From NCBI RefSeq assembly GCF_015706575.1, contig NW_024037057.1:2065501-2129500 (forward strand): 64,000 nucleotides of DNA, written 5' to 3'. The notes under the pieces were generated by a model that saw nothing but the letters and a program-made list of their open reading frames with translations, was not told the DNA's origin and searched no databases. Source of the stretch: Patiria miniata. Its lineage: Eukaryota > Echinodermata > Asteroidea > Valvatida > Asterinidae. The translations under genes and the position numbers were made by a program. Within the stretch, counting starts at the first letter, position 1, and every line of letters begins with the position of its first letter. Below are positions 44,786 through 56,400 of this stretch, one piece after another.

Positions 44786-47700
44786 CGTCTGAAGAGTGAA
44801 CACAAAAGTACGAAACATTCGATCAGTACATTAAGTTGTTCCACATTTTCAATCAAAGCAGACTGAAAGTCTTTAATGTACAGTTTTGTGCAGGTCTTGA
44901 AGTTCAATGTGCATACACGTCGCAAGTCCTTTCAAGCCAATCGTTTATAACTGTGCACTATTGGCAATGCTTAATGTGGATCTCTTAGAAACGGTATATT
45001 AAGGTGCCATGCTGATGGGTATTGCAAGTAAAAGGAGTTATATCTAACAGCTTACTTTAAAGTCCAAATAACGTCGGTTACGAACTGATTATAATTGTGT
45101 ACACCTACCTGTTAACGATTCATCTGGGTCCAAGATAGTCTGTAATGTGCTCTAAATAGTTGAGCAGCATTAACTTTTCAAAGATGCAAACAGTTCAAAA
45201 ATTCACACGTATTTTAACATTTTCTTAAACACGATGGTCATGCAATTCTCCCGACCATTTCGAAACATAGGCTTCAATGTGGCTTCAGATTCTTCGCCCA
45301 GAGGTCCATTTCTCAACATGTGCTGTTTGAGGTTTAATTCGCACACTTTGTAACCATTTATTCCCCTATACAAAGAGGCGGCGCTGTAACGAACAGCTTT
45401 CGATAAAACAAGTTAATGTTCTTAACCAATGTTATTAAAAACTATATTTGTTTTTGTTTTTTTCATTTTCAATTGGGAAATCAAGTGGTCACACTGTTAA
45501 AACATTAATGGACACTGCAAGCAGCACGCTTACCGTTCAGCTTTGTGACAAATTGTCTTCGCTAAAAAGTCTTCAAACAGTCGTGCCGAAAGAGAACGCT
45601 CCTCGCCGAGTAGTTCATGAAAGAATGAAAATAGATGAGCCCTTTCAACGGCAGTTACATAGGGGAGCCCGGCGGTAACTATCAGGAGTAGGTACCGCGT
45701 GCGTGTCATCTGCTGGAATTTTTGGAAGGTTTGATCGGCCCGTGCCTTATCAAGGAAAATACTTTGTAGCGCGGCCTCTTGTGTTAGTGTTTAAAATCTT
45801 GACGTATTATTTTGCATGTTTTTGACTTGATCGAGGTTTGTACGAGTCCAATAAGGCTCATTTACCGCTTTGAAACGACCAATCAAATTGCAGTATTCTC
45901 GGGCGGAGGCCTCATGGCGGAAATTTTCGAATGAAATACTAACCAATCAATTATTAATTATTTTTTTTCAAAAGATACAAATAAAGTTTAGGCAAACGTA
46001 CTTTGTTTGTCCGTACTTTGTTTGTCCGTAGATTTTCATTTCACCCTTGCCAACCGATCCTAATTCAGAGGCAAACTAATAAGAGAACCATAGACACACA
46101 AAATAAAATATTCTTCTAGAAAGAAAATGTTTATTGGGATATTTTTCTCAGTCGATCCATTCAAATTATTTGGTAACAGGTGGAGTGGAAACTGAAATAG
46201 GTTTATTGCATTAACAATTAACAATTAACAATTAGTTAAGCTTGCACAGAACAACAACGTGATAATTTTAGAGTCTTGTTCATTTGATCTGGCATTTGAA
46301 GCAGACCTATTTCTGGCAATGTGACTTAAAACCATAATGCTTGAAATCTTGTTTTCATCTGAAAGCATTGTGTATGCGATCCGTGTGTACTTACTGGGGC
46401 GCACATCTTGCAACCACTTAACACGTAATTGTCATGTGGGTTGTAGAAGGCGTGCTCTCTCAATTTAAAAGTGAAAAAGAAATCTTTTAAAGAGCTACGG
46501 GGAGGCCAACTCTTTTAGAGACGTTTCTTTTCCCACTCTGTAAGAGTAAATTTGCACCTTTTCGGACGTTTCCCCCCCCCCCCCTATGGCACGTAGTGAA
46601 AACCACTTTAAAAGAGTTAAGAATCTCTCAAACTTTGTGTAGAGCCATATTGGGACACATTTTTATTTTTTTAACTAAGTTTCTGTCAGGGAGTGGTGCA
46701 ATAGTTATAAAAAATATATATATCAAGCTCCTCAGTTGATTAACTTACTTAATTTAACGTATAATATTTTTGTTTGACATTTCATGTATGGGAATATTGT
46801 ACCATCATTCTCAAAAAAATAGTTTGAATCAGAGTTTGAAAGCTTGGAGCTGGAATTGGAAAGCGCTTTTGAATTCGATTTCTTGAAGTCGACTATGGAC
46901 TCCAAGATATTCAACTCCTCAAATACAATTTTTACTTTATACCAAAACGGATGTTCCCTTTAATAACAAACAGCATTTCTACCAGAGTCCATGTACTGAA
47001 AATGCACCGATGTTTTTTTTTTACTGATATTGAGACTTGTCAATCTGCGTTAATAGTAGCTGTTATTAATTAGCCGTTTATCGAACTGTTTGCTTAGAAT
47101 AAAAGGCAATACAACACCATCAACATAACTAATGTTGTTGTTTTTTTTTCTGTTCATACACTTTGTAATTTAATCTTTGCACCTGTTAATTGTACCTTAA
47201 GGAGAAATGTTCAATGCACAAAATGCTAAATAAAACGAGGCAAACTGAATATAATTATGAATGTCTCGAAAATGTTGGGTTCTGCCTGTGTCGGTGATGT
47301 TTAGCGTCCTGGAAAGAAGCAGCCCTTTTCCGTTTTTTGTTCCTTCCAAAATGGCCGCCCGACCGGGCCATTTTTAAGATGCCCGCCAGGTTTTTTTTTT
47401 AATGGCCGCCACTAGGACGCAAGAATCACATACTAGCTTAATATGGGCTAGATGCAACACACAAATAGACCAAAATTATGTCATTCATTAAAAATTATCA
47501 TTTATTCGTTTTGAAAAAAAAAGAGGAGCCGGCCTCCAAAAAGAAGGCGAGCGGGGAGGCTAAACATGTTTTACTTTCGCTTATTTGGCCTTACGTCCAC
47601 GGAACGACTTCTCGTTTTAACCCCCAGTATCTCCGGTAATGACATGAATTTTATTTCTTCAGATACATCTTGTAACCAGCTGGATGATTTACTTCACTAC

Positions 47701-48230
47701 GTGATATTATCTTATAAACGTTTTCACCGTCGTGATGCCGCCATGATGAACATGTACTTGCATGATCAACAGACGATTCGAGGTGTTTCAATAACCGCTA
47801 TAGTCCAGTCTGTGTGTTGTGTACTTAAGGCAACCTGTAATTATATTTGCGCAATTCTAAGAGGTGGATGGATTTGAGATTTTAGATAAATACCCACTTC
47901 ACTTTTATATTACTTGAGAAGTGGTTTAATTACTTTACTTGTAAATGCACTGACACGTCGACGACAAATAAAGTGCTGTAATGACTTGAACATAATACCT
48001 GTTAACCACGATGCGGCATGCAACGCTCGTCCAAAGTGCAACTGAGGTCGGTGAGGACCAGCGAACATCGTACATGTAGTGCTCACACGAAGCGTGGCGC
48101 TAGAACAGTGCCTCGGCTCTATCTGAACCGCGCCGTGCCTTTGTGAATGCACGCACGTAAAATATTTGACATTGCTTCGGCGTTTTGTCCCCCTGTGGAC
48201 GATTATCCTTATTTTGTTTCACTTTTTTGT
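44786..48230. other. Spacer upstream of gene 1, proximal part
   Basis: Should hold the gene 1 promoter and any 5' untranslated exon; I cannot place a TATA box or start site with confidence. No convincing coding exon. Patches such as 46440-46640 (TTTTAGAG/CTCTAAAA-like motifs) and 47340-47420 (repeated aatggccgcc) look like old repeats. Confidence 0.45.
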
Positions 48231-48249
48231 TCTAGGTTAAAAAAAGTTA

Positions 48250-48600
48250 AGACAGGGTCGGCGGCAACTCTCGGCCTATTTGAGCCCACCCCTTTCATTT
48301 TTGTTCTTGTCTGGGCTAAAATTGCTGTATTCCTTTTTCACATGATTTTCCATATACTTTAATTAGGTGCAGTAAGCAACTTTGTAAATTTTAAAATCAT
48401 CAACAAATCTATATATACCAAAATATGGGAATAAACATAATATTGCACAGCAGCCTTTACGATATATGCAAGTTAGGCAGCCCTCCAAAAAGAAAGTCAG
48501 GTGTCACCCCTTTTAAAAATCTTCTTTGGGGCTATAATAATCTATATGGTTACTATCTTGTCAAAATTGGATCTAAGCCAATTGACTATTAGAAGACCCC
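48250..48600. repeat. Fragment of the TIR element family seen at 60909-61925
   Basis: Reads gggaataaacataatattgc, then atgcaagttaggcagccctcc and caggtgtcaccccttttaa, matching about 61770-61900 (gggaataaatatactacaca, atgcaaattaggcaccctacc) in order and orientation. Confidence 0.65.
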
Positions 48601-48641
48601 CCCCCCCTTCCCCGAGTGTGTTGGTGAAGAGTGTATGCGTC

Positions 48642-48833
48642 TGTAAACACCGGCAACACCAGCACAAAAGGGTTAGAGCACAGGCAGTACGGTCACGGTT
48701 GACCTAAAGTCCGCGATTGAAATTCGTGTACAAAACCAATGAGTGTTGTTGCTGCAAAGTTAAAGGAGGAAAAAAAAAACGAAGGAATGAGGATCACAGA
48801 CAAATAGGGGGTCCACGATTGCCGGTGTTTACA
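48642..48833. mobile_element. TIR element TGTAAACACCGGCAA, copy 1
   Basis: TGTAAACACCGGCAA at the left and TTGCCGGTGTTTACA at the right, 192 bp, non-coding. The second copy (60488-60668) is in opposite orientation, shown by the inner phrase tacaaaaccaatgag / ctcattggttttgta. Confidence 0.8.
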
Positions 48834-48839
48834 AAAATG

Positions 48840-51800
48840 TGTGCTTTGGACCTGGGCACTAGTCCTCGGAAGAATTTCGTAAACAAATCTTATGGGAGCT
48901 GTCGAGAAAAAGTACAGGAAGGGAACAAAAGAAGGAAAGGGGCATGTCCTCATCAGTATAGTAAAAATGAGCGGGTGCGCGAGAGTCTGTTCCATTTGTG
49001 CCTGGTGGTGGACTGCCACGCAACGAGTCTGCTCCTTTGGCCTTGTCGGTTGGACTGCTGGATGGCGTCCGCTGAGGAAGCACTCTGGGTCAATGTCAGC
49101 GCGACTGCACACTATCATTGTGCAATTAAGTGAAGTTTTCAAACAGTTTAGAGTTGTGAGCCAGAAAAATACGAATTGTCCACACGAAGTTTCCTCAGTT
49201 GGCAACCGGGCTTTCCAAAGGCAACTTGAAAACAGCAATTTTAACTTGCAAACTAAACCATTCTACACTAACTTGTCCATCTTATTGATTGCTGAATATG
49301 TTCCCATTAATTGGGTAAATTTGGTCAAAAACAAAACAATGTGCATGTATATGGATGGTTTCGTTGTTAAAAATGTGTGTATACTGGCTTGTGTGTTAAT
49401 TATATTAATTGTATCCATCTGTTTTATTTGTGTAGCCAAAATGAAGAAGCTGTGTCAAGTAGAGAGTGTGCCCTCACATAACGCATTGCAAGTAAGAAGA
49501 TGAACCAGGATGTAGTGCAAGCTACAAGAAGAGATGACCTAGCGGAGGGAAATTTCTCGGAGGATATACCCAGTATACTGAGGAAGATGTTGAGACCTGC
49601 CTTGAATTATCTTGATACTTTCAAAATACAATTCTATTCAAAAACATGCCAAGAGAGCCCTTGCTATCCTTGAATGGAACGCTTCTGTTGAATGGTCTCT
49701 AGATGTGGTTGGATTCCCCATTACTTCCGCCTCAGGGATGGAAATCCTGTTTAAATGCATTCGGCTTACTTTAAACGCATGATTGCCTAAATTGAGCCTG
49801 GATCAAAATCAACCTGGTTCACAATTCCCCAAAATATTGCCCGTATCTGCCACACTATTACCATAAGAGAAAGAATCATATTTGCCATCAAAAGCGAAAT
49901 ACAACAACAAGTTGATCAAAAAGAGTTCGCTAAATATAAATGGTAACTTGTAATAGTAAAACCTTTGTGTAAATATTGTTTTCTTTCAATGTTTCCATGC
50001 TTGTCAGTAAGGACAACAAAAAGAAAAGAAAAAAAAACCGACTCTATTAGGAAGACTATCAAATGCAGTCTTGTGAAGCGGGAACGCGTCCAAGAGAAAT
50101 ATGGAGCATACCTACCTAATGCGCGTGCATTAAATTAAATACAGAGCGTGTGAGACAATTCCCCAGGTAGCGTTGCCGAAGTTCTCAATATTGGATTTGA
50201 TAGATCTTGATAATCACGCCCTCTAACTCCAAGACGGCTTGACAACTTCAGTGTTGATTGAAGGGTTCGACAAAACGATGGGTTTCATTAACTCGGTCAC
50301 ACATTAATCAACCTAGCTCTAGAAATTTGCTCTTTGCCATTTTATTTCCATGTCACATTTGACGTATTATACAGATTAAAAGATACGCAAACCGCAATTG
50401 ACCACATGCTTTACAATTTGGTTTGTTATTTGCAAATCAAATTGTTATTTGATAACCAAGGCTACGTAATCCACTTCCATGGTAAACCTTTGGAGCAGAT
50501 CATCTGACATTTAAATAAGTTGTACAGCGTTTACAAACTACAGCACAGGGTGCAACAACTTTTCAAGACATACTCTTTTTTTCACGACGAGACGACACAC
50601 GATTGTTATATAATGTGTCTATGTCGGTATACGTTGTCCTTTATTGATTGCGGTTTATTTGATTTAAGTATTGTTTTCATATGGATCATCATTAATGTAT
50701 CATTAACGTCAAACTAACTAAACTTCATGCGTTGTTCGTTTGAGCTTAACTCATTACCACGACCATGACAAAACTTTGAAATATTTTATGTTATTTCATG
50801 CAAAGTTCTTGTGTCTTTGGAAGGTAAACGTGCAAACGTGCACAAGCCTATGTGCACAGTTGGTGGTGCGTGTTTTCAACATTTTTTACAACTAAGCTAA
50901 AGTGCGTTGGGAAGTTAAGTAAAGTATAATTATTTACTATTGAATTTGATCAGTACAGTACATCAACTGTTGCTTGACAATTACACTTTTACCATACTAA
51001 TTAAACAAGAATAGCCTCTGAGGCATGTACTTTATTTAAATACCATTACATTCTTCAAATATGAAGCACTGCACATTTAACGCATTTTTTTTTTACATTA
51101 GTTCAAATAAACATGTACCACAATTTGTTACGAGTATACCGATAAGCTGAAACTTTGAAAAAAAAAGAGATAATGAATAAATGATGATTAAGCGCAGTTT
51201 AATCAGGTTTATGGACGCGCAGACACCTCGACATTTTTTAAGAAGATCCCTTATGTGGTTGTTTACGATTACGTCACACGCTGAACGCGTGAATAACTGG
51301 CGGTAATTGGTGGAAAGGTCTTCCGTGTACATGTAAATAGCACGCATTAGTTTGGCGTCGCGTCATTCTCGATTCCACCTCTGACCGGAGAAAAGGCAAA
51401 TGTTTTGCCCATGAAAATGGAGATTGGTTGTTTCAGTTAGATGTGTATTCATTTTGAGTTCGAGTAACGCAAGTCCATAAATACACATATAATGCAAACG
51501 ATTCTTTGTCCCTAGTTAAAACAAATCAAAAAGTGCGCCCTCACAGCCTGGAGAGGCAGAAAACGCAGCAAGAATTGGTAACATTTTGTGAGGTTAGTGC
51601 TGAGCAAACGGGCACGAATATTTTTTTGTTTGTTTAGAAGATTGATCTCGTGTGCGGCCGCCTAACGTTAACGATGTGTTTAACACGCATTGAGTTTCTG
51701 ATGATTCAACCAAACAGTGTTTCCAAAGTGGTGACTGGCGTGCAGCAAATGGCCTTTTCCTTTCCTTATGGGCTCTGTGCGCCAACGAAAGAGGGCGTGT

Positions 51801-52074
51801 TTTTTCCAGTTGTGAGAGAATCTTGGACGGGAGACACAGCGTGTGCGTCTGTACTGTACGGGTTCACGCACAAAAAACGCTCGACTTCCTGAAATGTCTC
51901 CCAGGCTAATCCCCACCCACAATAACTATGGATCGTTAGAAAAACGCAGTGGATTGACCGGGGAAAAGTCTAGGTCTACCCTCAACTCTCCTTTTGTGGC
52001 CGTTGAAAAAGTATTTTGTGCACGGAGCCCATAGGTCACTTGCTTCTTACGGCGGCCGTACGCTTCTGTATATT
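48840..52074. other. Spacer between the two genes, distal part
   Basis: No convincing coding exon on either strand. 51770-51812 is shared, inverted, with 26610-26660. Part of this may be the gene 2 3' untranslated region. Confidence 0.45.
51770..51812. repeat. Dispersed repeat fragment, inverse mate of 26610-26660
   Basis: Reads gggctctgtgcgccaacgaa followed by agagggcgtg; its reverse complement matches the intronic copy in gene 1. Confidence 0.5.
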
Positions 52075-52080
52075 TTTAAT
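52075..52080 (-). promoter_or_regulatory. Candidate poly(A) signal of gene 2 (ATTAAA)
   Basis: ATTAAA on the minus strand about 150 nt after the stop codon. A canonical AATAAA is first seen at 51036-51031, which would give a 1.2 kb untranslated region. Confidence 0.3.
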
Positions 52081-52230
52081 TAGTTCAAATACACATGTTG
52101 TAATCGATGTTATTTCAATAAGTTATTAATAGGCGTCATTTGGAGTTCTGCGGTTCAGAACATATCCAATGCAAACGTAAGGTGATTTTCAGCACCTGCA
52201 ATGCATGCGCTTACAATAAGTGTAAATCAA

Positions 52231-53404
52231 TTATGTTTTGCTGTCTGACAAGGAGGAGTTTACTGTTTCGATTGATCCAGTTTTGGGTTTCGAAACTTTA
52301 TTACTCGACTTCACGTTACTGGACTGCACGCTGCGCTTGGCCATGACAGACGAATAGATCGTGTACAGGTAAGGGTTGAGAGAGGAGTTGATGGGTAGGA
52401 CGAGGACTACGATCCAGGAGTAGACCTCAGCACCGACATGCACCGCCCCGGTCTGAGACAGGATACCGAGGATGATGACGGGCATCCAGCAGGCAAAGTC
52501 CGTACCGACGATCAGCGCCATCTTGAAGGCCATTTTGATCTCGCTGTCCCGGTTGGAGTTCTTTCTGATCTTGCTAGCAGACCGCTTGGCCTTGATGAAG
52601 ATGGCGACGTAACAGACAAGGATAACCAGGAAACAGCAGAGATTGATGCCGAGAAACATGACGATTGACAGGATCCAGGCTGGTTTCTGACCGGTCGAAG
52701 AGACGATCTGCAAGGCGTCTGCGTCCCCGAACGGATTGTTGACGTCACTGGGCTCCAGCTGGACACCGTCCGCCTTGGTGGTCAGGGGCAGGCCGATGCA
52801 GACGTCTGATAGACCGTAGACGTCCGAGTTGGAGTCTACGACTAGAGTCGGTACGATGCTTAAGCAGAGAGCCGCCACCCAACCCGCTACGATGAACTTG
52901 TTGGCAGATGTCTCTCCGAGCTTCATCCTGGTGAAGGGAAACACGATTCCCAGGAGGCAATCAAGACTGATCATTGTGACGAAGAACACCGAGGCCTCAC
53001 TTGACAGAACGGACAACACCCCGGCTACCTTACACGGCGCGCTGGACCGCCACTGCGCCGCTTGAGTGGAGTACCGCTCCCCGTAGTGGATGTCGGCAGC
53101 GGCTATCATCAACATGTACATTCCCATGATGAAATCAGACACGGCAAGATTAGCTATCAGCAAAGAGTGAGTCTTCTTGACTTCGTTTCCTTCCTTGTGC
53201 CGAAGCCTCCAAACGATTACCACAAAGTTGCCAAAGAGGGCGCTAATCCCAAGGACCCACATGCACACGCGCAGTCCGTAGTTCTGCATGAGGGAACCGC
53301 AGAGGTTGAGCGGGGGCTGTGACTGTGTGGTATGACAGTTGCTGATCTGGAAGCCTGGAATATCTCTCAGGAGACTGCAGCAAAGTCGGTAGTCATCAAC
53401 AACA
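52231..53404 (-). CDS. Gene 2 last exon: seven-transmembrane domain and tail
   Basis: 1,174 nt, phase 2 in, stop at 52233-52231, 390 residues. Cys-rich hinge DDYRLCCSLLRDIPGF. Helix 1 has GNFVVIV, helix 2 NLAVSD, helix 3 starts after APCKVAG (disulfide Cys) and ends SLDCLLGIVFPF. Loop 2 has the partner Cys (DVCIGLP). Helix 5 is FLVILVCYVAIF, helix 6 TDFACWMPVIIL, helix 7 SSLNPYLYT. The tail is Ser/Lys-rich (KSSNKVSKPK) with phosphorylation potential. The Arg of the usual D/E-R-Y/W is Cys here. The frame is open upstream to 53517, but the AG at 53405-53406 joins in phase with the exon before. Confidence 0.95.
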
Positions 53405-56400
53405 CTGGGGAAGAACCAATGAAAAGTAAACATGAGAAAACGTCCAAAACCTTCAACGTAGGAAAGTATGGCATCTCTTTGCTCATAACAAAACAAAATA
53501 TCATCTAGATCGAACATATATTACGCTTTTGTAGAAGCAGGTAGGGAGGAAAAGGCTCCGTATTTCGCATCTAATGGGTCATCGTCGCCTATGTCTCGAA
53601 CCAGGACCCTGCAGAAATCATAATAACGCACCGAAATATTTTGATCGAAACTTGGTATTGTTCATCACCGATACATGGTGTCCACATAAGTAGTCAAAAA
53701 CGACTAGAACAATATCTATCAATGCTTATAAACCTAAAAGACAATGTGGTTTAAAACATTTCAAAAGGCATATCCGTTATTAAATCATGTGAAGACTCCA
53801 GTCTCATATAGACCAAAATTGACACTAAAATACCCCTGGATATCACACGTTGATTGAGGGGTTTGTTTTGGCCGTTAGCAGCCGGCAGCGTATGGTTGGT
53901 ACCAAGTTGATATTCAACTTCAACATTCGTCTGGCCATAAATTTCAAAATAGGTGGAAACCAACATTAAAAACAAAATAAGTGGTAGCCTGCTATTCAGC
54001 CCGTCTAAATTATACACTTACAAGGTTTTCAGATTGTAAAGACCAGTGAATGCATTCTTAGCTGCAATTCGCAATTCTGGTGCATCCGTAATGACCCTGT
54101 TGAAAATACAATGAGCAATATTGTCTTTTATTTTCCTAAATGTCATACTGATATATTATCAATCATATGCTTGAAGCCAATGAAAGCTTGTCATGTTGTC
54201 TTAATTAAAACCTCCTCCAAAGTACATGAATGTGCAGACGATTGACATATGTGCGACATTATATACGCCCCAGTCACGCATTTACGCTGGGAGTTAACAA
54301 TAACTACGGTTTACCAAGAATCAATCAGTTACGATGAACCGTCGAGATTCGTGGAGAAATCGACTTTCTAAGAATGCGCTGCGGTTTCAGGACGGATATC
54401 CAAGACTTTCCTAAGGCTTCTTCACGAATATACCACGGTTTGTCAAGAATATGAACGGATTGTTGAGGAATGTCGACGGTACTACTAGAAATAATGATGT
54501 TAACGCCACGGTTGTCTGCGATTGGGCCATGGACGACCAAGGTTCTCCTACGAATGAAGCATACATATTCGCAGTACAACCTTAGCAGAATCCTAGCATA
54601 TCCGGGCATATTCGTAGGACATTCATAGCGAATTCGTAGAGATTTCTAGGGTAGAGCTACAAATCTCCTGGAATGTGTACGAATAGCCACAAATAACACT
54701 ACGAATTAGTACGGTTGTCCTACGGATGTCACACGGTTTCACCACGGATAGATTTTCATGACGATTCACGACGGAAGTTTGGAATAGTTCAAAACTTCTT
54801 GAGCTCCTCCACGATTAATGGTAGGAAGATGACGGATAACACGGATGTACCAAGGATGAATACGGTACTCACACGGTTCAACACGAATGTTAAACCGTGG
54901 ATATCCCGCAGCTGCAAATATAGAATCTGTGACTGGGGCTTTAAGGTCACGGATCAGATGAGACACTTTGCGGTGTCAAAATGTTTTCACATGGGGCACT
55001 GACCCAAAACGATCCCTTTGTTTTTCCTTATGGAGAGGTAGTCTAAGAATTTGATCCCTGTTCATGTTCCCCTTATTTTTGATCGATCACGTTATTGTTC
55101 GAACAGGAAATGTTCGACACTCTTTCATTGGATATCCGGTGCAACCCAAATGGGGTCATATCTTACTCATAACATGTTAAAATGTGTCTCAGATGTTCTA
55201 TTTGATTAACACTATAAGTACTTGGATCAGATTGAACTCTACTATAGTTTTTATTTCACTTACAGCGCTTCGAGGTTCTGGAGTTCACTGAATGTGTCGG
55301 CTACTATCTCAGTCATCTCATTCCCGGAAATATTGCTGTCACGCGAACAAAATAAGTAGAAAGGCACATTTGTGTGAAGGGTTAGAAACACTGTTAGGTA
55401 AAGAGAAAAATCGATATGGACTACTACAGAAAGGAAATAGTAGATGCTAAATGTAACTTAACGACGCTCCAGCCAAGATTTGGACCTTAACTGGCATACC
55501 GAACAGTCTTATATGCTGACATCCGTACTGAACGAGGTTCAAAGCCATTGCCTAAGTTAAACAGAAATTAATTGGAATTGATGGTGAAGTACATCATTTT
55601 GCAGCTATCCAAAAAAAGTAAGTAACAAATTATTGCTAAAAAGTGATACTTGGTTTATGAAGAGTAAAGACACTAAACTCCCTGTGAAATATTTCTTAGA
55701 TGATGTTCTAAATAGATAATAATTATAAATTGTTCAAAATAACAGCGACTCGAACCGACAGGAGCAAAACATTGACTTGACTCGAATCGACTTGCCCACA
55801 AACTGTGACCTGACTCGACCATAAACTGTGACTCTACTCAACCTTCTTGACCTAATGACTCGACTCGGATCGTTTTATTTCCTTAAATGACTCGACTCTT
55901 TTCGAGTCACAAAATTCATTGTGACTCGTTGCAACTCTAGCATTAACAGTGCTACAACTTCATGAGGTTATCTGTCAAGTACCATTATGTTGAGCACTTT
56001 GGTTGCTTCAAACGAAACAAACTCAAACAAATTAATGACAAGTGCCTTTAAGAAACAAGGCTAGATTTTAGTTTTACTTGAAGGGACTACAACTTTGCGA
56101 GTTTCAACCTAAAATTTCGAGGTAAACAAATGAAAGGTAAAGTGATTGCAATTGCTAAAGTTGCCAGACGTGTCTATTTGTTCAGGTCATACTTGATTAA
56201 TTCTTGGCAGATTTAGTTCGAAAAGAATATAACTCACAGATATGTAAGATTTCCCAAGCCGTAGAAGGCTCCTGGTGGGATATTACGTAGCTTATTGTAG
56301 GGGACAGAGCTTTGAAATAAAAAAAACAAACAAAGTATGATAACAATGATGTTTCAATAGTCGAATATATTGATAAAGAAATGTTGATTTTGCAAAGATT

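Noticed and set aside
47566-47877. Plus-strand open frame of 103 codons in the spacer
   Set aside because: No recognisable domain; lies beside a repeated aatggccgcc patch.
48693-49503. Overlapping open frames of 138-203 codons on both strands in the spacer
   Set aside because: They begin in a short TIR element and show no recognisable domain or consistent splicing.
53405-53517. Upstream extension of the seven-helix open frame to an ATG at 53517
   Set aside because: The stretch before 53404 is intron: a good acceptor at 53405-53406 joins in phase with the exon at 53525-53608, and the extension has no LRR or hinge features.
53751-54017. Minus-strand frame with a hydrophobic stretch (LPLILFLMLVSTYF)
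   Set aside because: Looks like a signal peptide, but it lies in the intron between two LRR exons of gene 2, with no conserved counterpart that I can see.
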